Shown here: one piece after another, positions 27,914 to 35,842 of the stretch | Numbering within the stretch: the stretch's first letter is position 1 | Layout of the letters: each line of letters starts with the position of its first letter | NCBI RefSeq assembly: GCF_000803265.1 | Contig: NW_014575401.1 | Span: 1 to 64,000, forward strand | Source of the DNA: Ordospora colligata OC4 | Lineage: Eukaryota > Microsporidia > Ordosporidae | DNA: 64,000 nt | Reading direction: 5' to 3' | Program-made: the position numbers and the translations under genes | The notes under the pieces: generated by a model | What the model saw: only the letters and a program-made list of their open reading frames with translations | The model's database searches: none | What the model was told of the DNA's origin: nothing

Positions 27914-29146
27914 CTAGAGTTTATTTTTAGATAGCTTACTGATTTTTTGGAGCATTAGAATCTTTATGTACTTTATATTTTGCTTCAGTATGTTTTTTTC
28001 GGCATTACAGTGTTTTTTGTGATACTTGTGAATGTCTTTGCATTCGAAGAGGAGTTTCCTCAGGCCATTTATCTTTATATTCAATGTAAGATAGTTTAGC
28101 CATGTGATTTTGAACACCAGCGATTTTACACCGTTCTGAAAGCTTTGGTGTGTGTACTGGTGGTTTCTTGCTGCTTTTTCACGCTCTTCAATGCCATCCG
28201 AATGCTGTTTTTTGAATGCCGAGTCGTAGTCCTTGAGGATGACTTCCTTGAGATTGCGATTGGCATTTATGACATCGAAGTCTCGCCGATACATCATTAT
28301 ATAGACATACAAAAATACGCATATTTCAATCTCAGGTATATGAATTGTTTTAGTGTAGTCAGATGCATAGAAGAATATTTTAAATTTGCTTATAAGGTCC
28401 TTGGTAATACTCAGAAGAATGACTTCGCATATCCTTCGAAGGTATGCAAGCATCATCTTGTAGTCTCTCCTCAGATCCATTCTGAAGCAAACTTTATTTC
28501 TTTCAAGAACTGCATCTGGAATCCCAGATTCGTTTTTGAACAGCAACAGATCCTTCTTTATTGCATAGTTTCTTAATTCGGTGCCTGCCTGCCCGAAGTA
28601 TCCCAGAATCATGCTTATAGTATTCAAGCCAAACCCAGATGCTTGAAGGCCCATTTTGAGCCTCTTGTTTATTTTAAGTGCGTTGGCCTTTTCATCTATG
28701 CGTTTTTTGTATGGATATGCCTCCATTGCAATGTAGTAGTCCAGGTATAAGTATGTCTGGCTTTTTGCCTCAGCCTCTATTCTTTTTGAATAGTATGTGA
28801 GCGCTCTGAGCGTTTGAATTGTAATATATGACTTATCAAGCTTCTTTTCATGCTTTTCCATTATGAAGTTGAGAAATATGTCGAAGTATTTTGACGACTG
28901 AATGCCCAGGTATATCCTGATATCTTCGAACATATAGTAGAAGAGCAGTAGATATGTGTAGTCTGTGCCATATGTACTTTTGATGATTGAAACGGGATCT
29001 AGAATGTCCTTTGCTATTTTTTCAGTAGTTGTCTGCACTGCTTCGTTTTCAACCTCTATTTTGTTTTCTAAGATGTGCCCTTCTGGACATACGTATGTGG
29101 TATCTGTCAGAGTGAGTTCTAAACCACATGCGTCACATACCAGCAT
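27914..29146 (-). CDS. Zinc-ribbon protein, candidate RNA polymerase I factor RRN7
   Basis: A 410-aa protein. The N-terminus carries a zinc ribbon (CDACG at 4-8, CPEGH at 20-24), followed by a helical region of about 340 residues with two cyclin-fold-like parts (about 60-180 and 210-300), and a very basic C-terminus. This order is that of the TFIIB-like family Rrn7/TAF1B, which recruits RNA polymerase I. The match rests on architecture, so another TFIIB-like factor is possible. CCC abuts the ATG. Confidence 0.55.
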   Translation of the reverse strand: MLVCDACGLELTLTDTTYVCPEGHILENKIEVENEAVQTTTEKIAKDILDPVSIIKSTYGTDYTYLLLFYYMFEDIRIYLGIQSSKYFDIFLNFIMEKHEKKLDKSYITIQTLRALTYYSKRIEAEAKSQTYLYLDYYIAMEAYPYKKRIDEKANALKINKRLKMGLQASGFGLNTISMILGYFGQAGTELRNYAIKKDLLLFKNESGIPDAVLERNKVCFRMDLRRDYKMMLAYLRRICEVILLSITKDLISKFKIFFYASDYTKTIHIPEIEICVFLYVYIMMYRRDFDVINANRNLKEVILKDYDSAFKKQHSDGIEEREKAARNHQYTHQSFQNGVKSLVFKITWLNYLTLNIKINGLRKLLFECKDIHKYHKKHCNAEKNILKQNIKYIKILMLQKISKLSKNKL

Positions 29147-29193
29147 GGGAATGCAACCAAAGCGGATTTTTATGTTTGTGTGCTGAACAACCC

Positions 29194-30582
29194 ATGGGTG
29201 GCAAAGAAGGAAAAATCAAGGGCGGGTCGTTTAAAACCATGAATCTTGATTACAGGCTGCTGCGCAACATTTTCCACGAGAATCCCACGCCTATACAGAG
29301 GAAGACAATTCCAATGATTCTTGAGAAGAGAAGCTTGATGGGTATAGGACGGACGGGAAGTGGAAAGACTTTGTGTTATTTGATTCCTGCAATACAACGA
29401 GCTATTGATGGAGAAAAGACACTTGTGGTTGTGCCCACGAAGGAGCTCTTAGAGCAGGTGAGTAAAGCAATGAAGAAGTTGGCAAGAGGAGTGATGGAAG
29501 CGGATCAGATGATTGAGATAAGCACACCAGGAAGTATTGAGAATGTGGATGTTAATATGCTCGTTGTGGACGAAATAGACAGGATTCTGGAGGAGCCGAA
29601 TCTTAGGAGAGTATTTGTGGATTTAAATGAAAGGCTAATGTGCCAGAAAGCCTTTTTTAGTGCAACGCTTCCAAATCATGCATTGGATATAAAAATAGTT
29701 GAAATAGAGACGAAGATCAACGATACAATCAAGCACATGTTTTTCTATGTGTCCAGTGAGAGTAAGGAAGCAGCATTACTGAACGTTCTTGACAAGTTTA
29801 AAAAGACTGTGGTGTTTGTATCAACAAAGTATGGGGTTGAACTACTTCTTGAGATTCTGAACAAGAATGGATTTGAGTCCCGAGGGATATACTCGTCTAT
29901 GGATGACGAGGCAAGAGCAATTAACTTTCGCAAATTCAATACATCACGATCTGGGGTTCTTGTTGTTACTGATGTGGCTGCAAGAGGACTGGACATTCCT
30001 CTACTTGATACCGTAGTGAACTACGACCTGTGTGATGAAAGAACGTTTTTACACAGAGTTGGACGTGTACGAGGACTTGGGGTGCAGTACAGTTTTGTTA
30101 CATACACTGATATTTTTCACTTCTTCAACATACAAGAGACGTATCTTCCAGACGTGGAGATAGGTACGATTCCACAAGAGCATCTTGATGGATATACTCT
30201 TGATGGGTTTGAAGATCTGAGGGCATCAGCATCCAAAGGATATCAGAAGTGCCTTGAGTTCCGTAGGAAAGTGAGTGTTCCAGTGGAATATAAAGACAAG
30301 ATCATGCAATTCAAGACTCATTCGGTCTTTGAACACAAGGAGATGCTTGTGGATCAACTGAAAAAGATGTATGGGGAAAAGAAGAAGGAGAGGCGTGAGA
30401 ACAAAGTGGTGGAAAACAAGGAATATAGAGACCAGACATTTATTCCGTATGGTAGGAGGGATACACGAATACATACGTCTGCTTTTGGGGTTGCCAAGGA
30501 TGATTACATTATTGAGAGGAAAGAGAAGTATTCATTTTCAATGGCAAGAAAAAGATTCAAGCATAAAAAGCAAGAAAAATAA
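29194..30582 (+). CDS. DBP10: DEAD-box RNA helicase, DBP10-like
   Basis: A 462-aa SF2 helicase of 60S subunit assembly. Seen: Q-motif PTPIQRKTIPMIL, motif I GRTGSGKT, Ia VVPTKEL, II DEID (not DEAD), III SAT, IV VVFVSTKYG, V VTDVAARGLDIP and VI HRVGRVRG. HRVGRV and the basic C-terminal region point to Dbp10. It is about half the yeast length, with C-terminal extensions trimmed. The ATG at 29194 follows CAACCC and leaves a 47-bp divergent spacer to the RRN7-like gene. Confidence 0.8.
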   Translation: MGGKEGKIKGGSFKTMNLDYRLLRNIFHENPTPIQRKTIPMILEKRSLMGIGRTGSGKTLCYLIPAIQRAIDGEKTLVVVPTKELLEQVSKAMKKLARGVMEADQMIEISTPGSIENVDVNMLVVDEIDRILEEPNLRRVFVDLNERLMCQKAFFSATLPNHALDIKIVEIETKINDTIKHMFFYVSSESKEAALLNVLDKFKKTVVFVSTKYGVELLLEILNKNGFESRGIYSSMDDEARAINFRKFNTSRSGVLVVTDVAARGLDIPLLDTVVNYDLCDERTFLHRVGRVRGLGVQYSFVTYTDIFHFFNIQETYLPDVEIGTIPQEHLDGYTLDGFEDLRASASKGYQKCLEFRRKVSVPVEYKDKIMQFKTHSVFEHKEMLVDQLKKMYGEKKKERRENKVVENKEYRDQTFIPYGRRDTRIHTSAFGVAKDDYIIERKEKYSFSMARKRFKHKKQEK

Positions 30583-30942
30583 ACTAAGTTAATTACTATT
30601 TTATGTATTGCATTCCAGGCTTTATTCTGTTGAATTGTGATTCTATTGTATTTTGATTATAGATAAGAGCATGAGCATCTGTAAATCATAAATCGGTTGT
30701 GTTGCTATAGTGAACTGTAATCGAGTTGTTACTGCTATAATGAATTCCAGATCGAGCAATGTACTGAACTGTAACCAAACATTATGTAAGGATACATTTG
30801 ATGAGTCACGACCAGACATTATGTTAAGGATACATCTCATAAATCCATAGTTTATGCATAAATATTTTCTCAACATATACCATGCTATTTCAAACGAATG
30901 TAAGTCGGCTTTCAATGCGAACCTAAAATAATTGATTTGAGA
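30583..30942. repeat. Gene-free stretch with degenerate direct repeats
   Basis: About 360 bp upstream of the tRNA gene. Two roughly 30-bp copies lie side by side at 30696-30756 (TTGCTATAGTGAACT and ACTGCTATAATGAATT cores, each ending in ATCGAG). ACATTATGTAAGGATACAT at 30779-30797 recurs at 30816-30835 with one extra T. No coding frame is convincing. Confidence 0.5.
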
Positions 30943-31014
30943 GACTTCATAGTTCAATGGTAGAACGTCGGTCTACGGAACCGAAGGTTGGGGGTTCGAG
31001 CCCCCCTGGAGTCG
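30943..31014 (+). tRNA. tRNA-Arg (anticodon ACG)
   Basis: A complete 72-nt cloverleaf: acceptor stem GACTTCA/TGGAGTC with one G-U pair, D arm GTTC/GAAC, anticodon stem TCGGT/ACCGA with loop CTACGGA (anticodon 30975-30977, ACG), five-base variable loop, and T arm GGGGG/CCCCC around TTCGAGC. Discriminator base G, no encoded CCA, no intron. After A34-to-inosine editing it would read CGU, CGC and CGA. Its 3' part overlaps the end of the HMG-like gene on the other strand. Confidence 0.97.
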
Positions 31015-31530
31015 CTTGTGCGTTTTGCTACTCTTCTTATGCTTGCTTGTCTGTTCCATCAACCTTAATGAAGCACATTTCCTGTATTTGTCCTTTACTT
31101 CTTCATTAAAACCATTCCACATCACTGAGAACATAACAGCATTCTCCTCTGCCGATGCTTCAATGTCTCCACATACATCAAATACATCTTCTAGATAACA
31201 CATATATCCAGTGATCTTCCAATCCTTAAATGCTTCACTCTCAAATGCTTTAATTACTTCTTCATCTTCACACAGCTTGCATTCCTTACATTTCTTTGCG
31301 CTCAGTTTGTTTTTGCTCATCTCCTCCTTACACTTTGCAACATAAACACTACGCTCTCCATCCGTCATCTCCTTCCATCTTTTAACAACCAAATGCGCTG
31401 CCTCAACCAAATTCATACTCCCAACCCCATTCTTCATCATATATTCTTTGAAAAAAACAGAATACGGCGTTGCTGACCTTCTACTCATACGAAGCACCCG
31501 TCTTGAATGCGCTTGTCTGCATTTCTTCAT
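30973..31530 (-). CDS. HMG-box-like protein ending inside the tRNA gene
   Basis: A 185-aa, basic protein. Residues about 18-70 resemble an HMG box: RSATPYSVFFKEYMMKNG, then AAHLVVKRWKEMTDGERSVY; a second, weaker box may lie at about 98-160 (WKITGYMCYLEDVF, then YRKCASLRLMEQ). A Cys cluster CKECKLC separates them. The last 13 codons and the TAG stop are read from the antisense strand of tRNA-Arg; the stop uses the anticodon loop. GAGCCCTTGAG precedes the ATG. It follows a clear HMG gene in tandem, so it is probably an old duplicate. It likely binds DNA. Confidence 0.75.
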   Translation of the reverse strand: MKKCRQAHSRRVLRMSRRSATPYSVFFKEYMMKNGVGSMNLVEAAHLVVKRWKEMTDGERSVYVAKCKEEMSKNKLSAKKCKECKLCEDEEVIKAFESEAFKDWKITGYMCYLEDVFDVCGDIEASAEENAVMFSVMWNGFNEEVKDKYRKCASLRLMEQTSKHKKSSKTHKRLQGGSNPQPSVP

Positions 31531-31606
31531 CTCAAGGGCTCATTTAATTTCTAAAACAACTCCACATCTCAAAATCAAACCATAAATAGAACCGCTTTAA
31601 TAAAGA

Positions 31607-32152
31607 TCATTCTTCGACTATCCCCACCTTCATATTCTTCTCATCGGCAATCTTCTTGTAGACTTCCTTCTCCTCTGTGCTCAACTCTTTCCATCTTTTT
31701 GCAACAGCAGAAGTTGTATCAGTCATCGAAAACCCGGGATTCTCTTCAGAAATCGTTTTTCGTATCTCCTTGAAAAATTCATTGTATCCCGTAACCTTCT
31801 TCGTACCTTTCTTTTTCTTCTTTCCTGAATCCGTCTCCTTCACCTTCTCAAGATACTCCTGGTACTGATCGCTCTTCTTATACTCATCCATCGCAACATA
31901 GTAATGCTCCCTCTCCTTGTTCGAAATGTCGTTGTAATTGTTCCTCTGCTCTTCGCTCAAATTCTTCCACATCTCAGAGATAATCTTTCCTTGCTCTGCT
32001 ACTGGCATCTTTCTCAAATCCTCATTCTTGTTCCTCTGTTCCTGTCCAAAAATTAAATACCCTGACATCGGCTTCTTTGGTGCATTCACATCCTTGCATT
32101 TCTTCTGCATCCCAGTCTGACTTCTTGAACTCTTGCTCTTATTGGCTACCAT
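31607..32152 (-). CDS. Two-HMG-box chromatin protein
   Basis: A 181-aa protein with two HMG boxes: APKKPMSGYLIFGQEQRNKN, then ISEMWKNLSEEQRNNYND (about 24-85) and VTGYNEFFKEIRKTIS, then AVAKRWKELSTEEKEVYKKI (about 120-172), joined by a Lys-rich linker (KKKKKGTKKV). This is the architecture of HMGB and yeast Hmo1/Nhp6-like factors that bend DNA. The ATG at 32152 is chosen because CACCC lies 11-15 bases upstream; an earlier ATG at 32176 precedes that signal. Confidence 0.88.
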   Translation of the reverse strand: MVANKSKSSRSQTGMQKKCKDVNAPKKPMSGYLIFGQEQRNKNEDLRKMPVAEQGKIISEMWKNLSEEQRNNYNDISNKEREHYYVAMDEYKKSDQYQEYLEKVKETDSGKKKKKGTKKVTGYNEFFKEIRKTISEENPGFSMTDTTSAVAKRWKELSTEEKEVYKKIADEKNMKVGIVEE

Positions 32153-32385
32153 TGCAAATATGGGTGCAGAAATCATTTATAAAATTTTATTCCAAGGCAT
32201 ATTCTGATCATGCATCATAAACCATACCAATCACCCGCCAACACCATCCATACTTATATTACATCACAAACATACCGAAATACTTCAATCACTTACAAGC
32301 ATCTCATCTGCTGCCACACTTTACATACACTCTTACTTTCTAGAAGCTAATGTTTAATAACAAATACTGTCCAAAACAGGCAACT

Positions 32386-33162
32386 TTACAAAATATCATT
32401 CTCGGGTTGCAACCTTGAAAGAATAATCTCAAGAAGCATCTTCACCTCCCTGCTCATTGCATGCGTAAGCATATACTCATTTATGGCATTCATAGCCTTG
32501 TCTCCCCCTTCCTCAATTGCTTTACATAACTTTTCTTCATCACCACTCACTTGTAAATCTGTAGGCACTCCTTCAATCATTTGACAAAGAAACGCACAGA
32601 ACAGATCCATGTTCCCATTCAATTTAATGTATATCTTTGAGGCCTCTCCATATCTCTTAAGCTCTATACAAGTCTCTGCAACATCTTTCATCGCTTTTAT
32701 TCGATGATGTTTCCATCCACTCCCACTATAGCATTCTACAACCTTTGTCAAGTAGGTATATGCTGCTTCTATCTCATTCTCACTCTTCAATAGACTCGAT
32801 ATCCTCTGGAAGCATATTGCTGCCAAACTATCTCTTCCGTATCTCTTCGAATACTCTCCAGACTTCGTGTATGCATCCACTGCCTTGCGTTTATTAGTCT
32901 GCTCACATGTCTCTCCTATCTTTTCATAAACTTGTGATGCTAGATATTTACTGTACTCTCCATCATCCATCTCATGTGTCTTTGCTGCCTCCTCATAATA
33001 CTCAACTTTCTTCTCAACATCATCCTCAGAATTTCCTAGCTGCATAAATATCTCTGCAGATGCATAGTAATCAGGATGATAGAACAAACTAAACGGAAAG
33101 CTCCGCTTCTTTCTCAATCTCTCGGCTTCCTTTACCTTTCTTTCCTTCAATTCCACATCCAT
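32386..33162 (-). CDS. SEC17: Alpha-SNAP (SEC17)
   Basis: A 258-aa soluble NSF attachment protein, a TPR-like curved helical sheet that links NSF to SNARE complexes for disassembly after membrane fusion. Seen: SLFYHPDYYASAEIFMQLGN near the N-terminus, FLKAA-type repeats such as KVEYYEEAAKTHE, AVDAYTKSGEYSKRYGRDSL and AYTYLTKVVECY, and the conserved EAIEEGGD-like CKAIEEGGDKAMNAINEY followed by a leucine-rich C-terminus. CCC abuts the ATG at 33162; an ATG four codons upstream also exists. Confidence 0.88.
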   Translation of the reverse strand: MDVELKERKVKEAERLRKKRSFPFSLFYHPDYYASAEIFMQLGNSEDDVEKKVEYYEEAAKTHEMDDGEYSKYLASQVYEKIGETCEQTNKRKAVDAYTKSGEYSKRYGRDSLAAICFQRISSLLKSENEIEAAYTYLTKVVECYSGSGWKHHRIKAMKDVAETCIELKRYGEASKIYIKLNGNMDLFCAFLCQMIEGVPTDLQVSGDEEKLCKAIEEGGDKAMNAINEYMLTHAMSREVKMLLEIILSRLQPENDIL

Positions 33163-33279
33163 GGGCATCCACATATCTTTTTTTTAAATCTCACATCTAC
33201 ATCATTAGTATGCATCTTACCAACAATCAAACACTATATTAATCGCATCTTATTCATTTTATTTAATAAATACCTCAGT

Positions 33280-34224
33280 CTATTCTGTATCTTGCTCGTT
33301 CATCAGTTCAGGTACAAGTGGTTTTCTACTGATGTTGTATATCATTATCCCTGCAATACTTACAACCAGCCCTGCATAGTTCAAGTTGCTCAAAATAATA
33401 TCTTTGTGTATGATTGCGTACATCACAATCATCAACTCCTTGGCTATCCCTGCAATACTCAGGAACACAACACTTGTCTCAGAGACGAGCGCAAACTCAG
33501 CACAAAGCAGCATGAAGGATAAAATCCCACACAGCGAGATATATCCAAAGTTCCTCAGCGCTGCTTCTAGCGTGTTGAAAAACCTTGAGTTTGCCATTTC
33601 TGACAATCCCTCTGCATACAGCGAAATCATCAGCAGCAGAAAAGATATAGGTAAGCATAAATCCCTCATTGTAACAAAAATACCTTCCTGCCTTACAGAT
33701 CTGATTCTGATCATGTATTGTACAAATGCCCAGCGGAACCCAGCCATGAACGATGCAAGCAATATCGTCCAAAAACCAACAATGTCAAAGCTCGTATTCT
33801 TTATAGAAGTCAGGAAAACACCTACTCCGATCGTGAATACAGTCAAGAAGAATGTTATTGACGGCTTTTCAATACCAAACGCAAATCCAAAAAGAAGGAT
33901 AAACACCGGAGAAGACGACTTCACCATTGTGTAAAATGCCAGTGTTGTAAACCTTAGTGAAATAGATGACAGCCCGATATCTGTTGCACCTGCTATTGCA
34001 CACGGAAAAGATCCAAAGTAGCTTGGCTTCGGTGCCTTTTCTTTCTGCAGTCTCAGCACTGCAGATGCACCCAAGAAGTGAATAAGATTCTGTACGGAAG
34101 CCTTAAACAACGGAAATCTAAAGTTGTATGTCTTTCTTGAGAGCAAGAATGATGTCAAGTATCCTAGGCTGAGCGACAGCACGTAATACATAAGCACTAG
34201 CCAGAGCACCTTGAGTTTGCCCAT
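33280..34224 (-). CDS. Nucleotide-sugar/triose-phosphate-type transporter, SLC35C2/YMD8-like
   Basis: A 314-aa member of the drug/metabolite transporter superfamily with about ten membrane segments. Seen: FPLFKASVQNLIHFLGASAV, then GATDIGLSSISLRFTTLAFY, TMVKSSSPVFILLFGFAFGI, and near the end LSIAGIAKELMIVMYAII. These match the SLC35C2/Ymd8 branch of Golgi transporters. The substrate is not certain. The C-terminus is cytosolic and charged. Confidence 0.82.
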   Translation of the reverse strand: MGKLKVLWLVLMYYVLSLSLGYLTSFLLSRKTYNFRFPLFKASVQNLIHFLGASAVLRLQKEKAPKPSYFGSFPCAIAGATDIGLSSISLRFTTLAFYTMVKSSSPVFILLFGFAFGIEKPSITFFLTVFTIGVGVFLTSIKNTSFDIVGFWTILLASFMAGFRWAFVQYMIRIRSVRQEGIFVTMRDLCLPISFLLLMISLYAEGLSEMANSRFFNTLEAALRNFGYISLCGILSFMLLCAEFALVSETSVVFLSIAGIAKELMIVMYAIIHKDIILSNLNYAGLVVSIAGIMIYNISRKPLVPELMNEQDTE

Positions 34225-34295
34225 TGATCTGTTTTGTGCCTGGCATGCCCTTTTTGTTTTGCTTGTGTTTCAAGAGCGGTCGCCTGCTGATTGGA

Positions 34296-34320
34296 TCGAT
34301 ATAAATGTATAAATATAATT
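34296..34320 (+). promoter_or_regulatory. TATA-like element upstream of U2 snRNA
   Basis: GATATAAATGTATAAATATA lies about 15-40 bp before the inferred 5' end of U2. It is a plausible core promoter, unlike the CCC-type signals of the protein genes; this is inference. Confidence 0.4.
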
Positions 34321-34333
34321 TTGGCATGGCACC

Positions 34334-34527
34334 CCACCTCTCAAGCCAATCGGCTTTGATCAAGTGTAGTATCTGTTCTTGCCAGTGTAAGAGCTGGCAG
34401 TATCCACCAAGGATACATGTTTTGAATTTTTGGATGTGCCTAGGGGCGATGGAGGACAGGCGCTTGCGTGTGGGCTCTTGAGTTTCTGAAGCATTTGCCA
34501 TTGATTGGAAGCAATCAGTCTTGGCGC
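34334..34527 (+). ncRNA. U2 spliceosomal snRNA
   Basis: The diagnostic block GATCAAGTGTAGTATCTGTT starts at 34358, after stem I (AGCC AATC GGCT at 34344-34355), aligning base for base with metazoan U2. The branch-recognition GTAGTA is at 34366-34371. Stem IIa TGCCAG/CTGGCA (34380-34385/34394-34399) and stem IIb GTATCC/GGATAC (34400-34405/34411-34416) are perfect. The Sm site AATTTTTGG is at 34425-34433. Stem III with loop CTTGC follows at about 34458-34471. A final hairpin TTGATTG GAAG CAATCAG, closed by GCCA/TGGC, ends near 34525 before a T run. Both ends are approximate. Confidence 0.93.
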
Positions 34528-34702
34528 TTTTTTCTATGTGTATATATTATTCGAGTTCTCTAAAATGTGTGTTCAGCGTATCAGCTGCAATTTGTGATGT
34601 GTGCAATATTCAGCATTAATGATGCGATGCGTGATTATAACTATTTATTGCATGAACTGGCATAATCATAATGATTTGGTATATTATGCTCGACCCCAGT
34701 GC

Positions 34703-35554
34703 ATGAAGTATGCAGAGATTATTATAGGACCGCCAGGAAGTGGAAAGTCAACATATGTGGCAAGTAAGAAGGATACACTTGCACATAGAAATCCGTTTAT
34801 TGTGAATCTTGATCCTGGAAATACCAAAGATGCACACTTTGACTACAGCATATGTGCCGTGTCTTCATCAGAGGCGTATCAGCATAAATATGACGTTGGC
34901 CCAAACATGTCCACAAAAGCAATTCTTGAAGAATTTGGATCTGGATTTGAGCAGTTTTTTAGAGAAAACATCGAAGACACAGATCACTACGTTTTGTTTG
35001 ACTTTCCTGGGCAGATTGAATTTTTTATATCAAGTGAGATACCAAATGAAATAATTAAGCATCTTAGAAGTAACGGATACTCAGTTGTTCTTGTGAATCT
35101 TATTGATCTTGTTTTTTTCTCGAATGAAAGCTCTCGCATATCTTCGTACTTGATATCAGCGCTTTGTCTTGGACTTCTTGAGGCAGCCCAGATCAACGTC
35201 ATAAGTAAGTGTGATAATTGGAACAGGATTGGAATTGATTGTACACTAAGAGACATAGCCGATCTGTGTAACCTAGATGATGAGCAAGGAAAAGCACCTT
35301 TTTACAAGGAGACGCTCATGTTTGTGCAGAATCAAGGAATACTTCCGTATGAAATTTTGGACTATGCAAATCCATTGTCCATACAGGCATTACAAGTATC
35401 AATTGATACCGCAAGTGGAATGTTATTTGATGACGATTATTTTGCAACTGAAAAGATCCTGAAGATTCCATCAAGAGACAAAGTGTTTGCTGTGTATGAA
35501 TGCACTCAGGATAGTAGTAATGGCCAGACACAATCAACTGCTGAGACTCATTGA
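34703..35554 (+). CDS. GPN2: GPN-loop GTPase 2
   Basis: A 283-aa GPN GTPase, required for assembly and nuclear import of RNA polymerase II. Seen: P-loop GPPGSGKST (about 9-17), NLDPGN (about 36-41), the GPN insertion itself VGPN (about 70-73), DFPGQIE (about 107-113) and the base-recognition SKCD (about 172-175). The GPPGSGKSTY form and overall length favour GPN2 over GPN1 and GPN3. GACCCCAGTGC precedes the ATG at 34703. It starts about 175 bp after U2 on the same strand. Confidence 0.85.
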   Translation: MKYAEIIIGPPGSGKSTYVASKKDTLAHRNPFIVNLDPGNTKDAHFDYSICAVSSSEAYQHKYDVGPNMSTKAILEEFGSGFEQFFRENIEDTDHYVLFDFPGQIEFFISSEIPNEIIKHLRSNGYSVVLVNLIDLVFFSNESSRISSYLISALCLGLLEAAQINVISKCDNWNRIGIDCTLRDIADLCNLDDEQGKAPFYKETLMFVQNQGILPYEILDYANPLSIQALQVSIDTASGMLFDDDYFATEKILKIPSRDKVFAVYECTQDSSNGQTQSTAETH

Positions 35555-35842
35555 AATAAATTGCTTGTTATATGATTTGTTGATCAGATAACCCTTCTCT
35601 GAAGCTACGGAGCAGGAATGATTTCTATGCTCCGCCATTCGGAGATACACGAGATTCCCAAGGAAACATGAGCTTGTTTGTTCACTGTGCCACAATGGAA
35701 CCACATTTTTATGTAAAGTCTGATAGGTTGTACCGATATCCCATGTGTTTTATGAAAATGTATACAAGTTTGCTATTTGTTCATGCAATCAAGGTAAAGG
35801 ATTGGCAGAGAGGAAAATAAAGGAACGATCAAATGAACTAGC
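35555..35842 (+). other. Long spacer with strong hairpin, possible unknown ncRNA
   Basis: A 288-bp spacer, long for this region. At 35608-35634 lies a hairpin CGGAGCA...TGCTCCG whose arms are extended by GGAA/TTTC. Another imperfect hairpin surrounds GTTCACTGTGCCACAATGGA (about 35680-35701). I compared it with U1, U4, U5, U6, SRP, RNase P/MRP and U3 from memory and found no secure match. A 50-codon frame occupies its second half. Confidence 0.3.
35668..35820 (+). CDS. Possible 50-aa small protein
   Basis: An ATG-to-TAA frame giving MSLFVHCATMEPHFYVKSDR, then LYRYPMCFMKMYTSLLFVHA, then IKVKDWQRGK. It could form one membrane segment with a basic tail. Composition looks protein-like, but no family is recognised, no CCC signal precedes the ATG, and chance cannot be excluded. 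Confidence 0.3.
   Translation: MSLFVHCATMEPHFYVKSDRLYRYPMCFMKMYTSLLFVHAIKVKDWQRGK

Noticed and set aside
29128..29193. Upstream extension of the helicase frame
   Set aside because: It overlaps the divergent RRN7-like gene, and the CCC signal stands before the later ATG.
30643..30957. 104-codon minus-strand frame upstream of the tRNA
   Set aside because: No ATG start of note, repeats inside it, and it runs into the tRNA gene.
34118..34501. 127-codon minus-strand frame
   Set aside because: It covers the antisense of the U2 snRNA and the start of the transporter gene; U2 explains the conservation.
35610..35730. Resemblance to U3 snoRNA (ATGATTTCTATG like box A, GTCTGA like box D)
   Set aside because: The box A-like part lies inside a strong hairpin and no box B or C was found, so it was not called U3.
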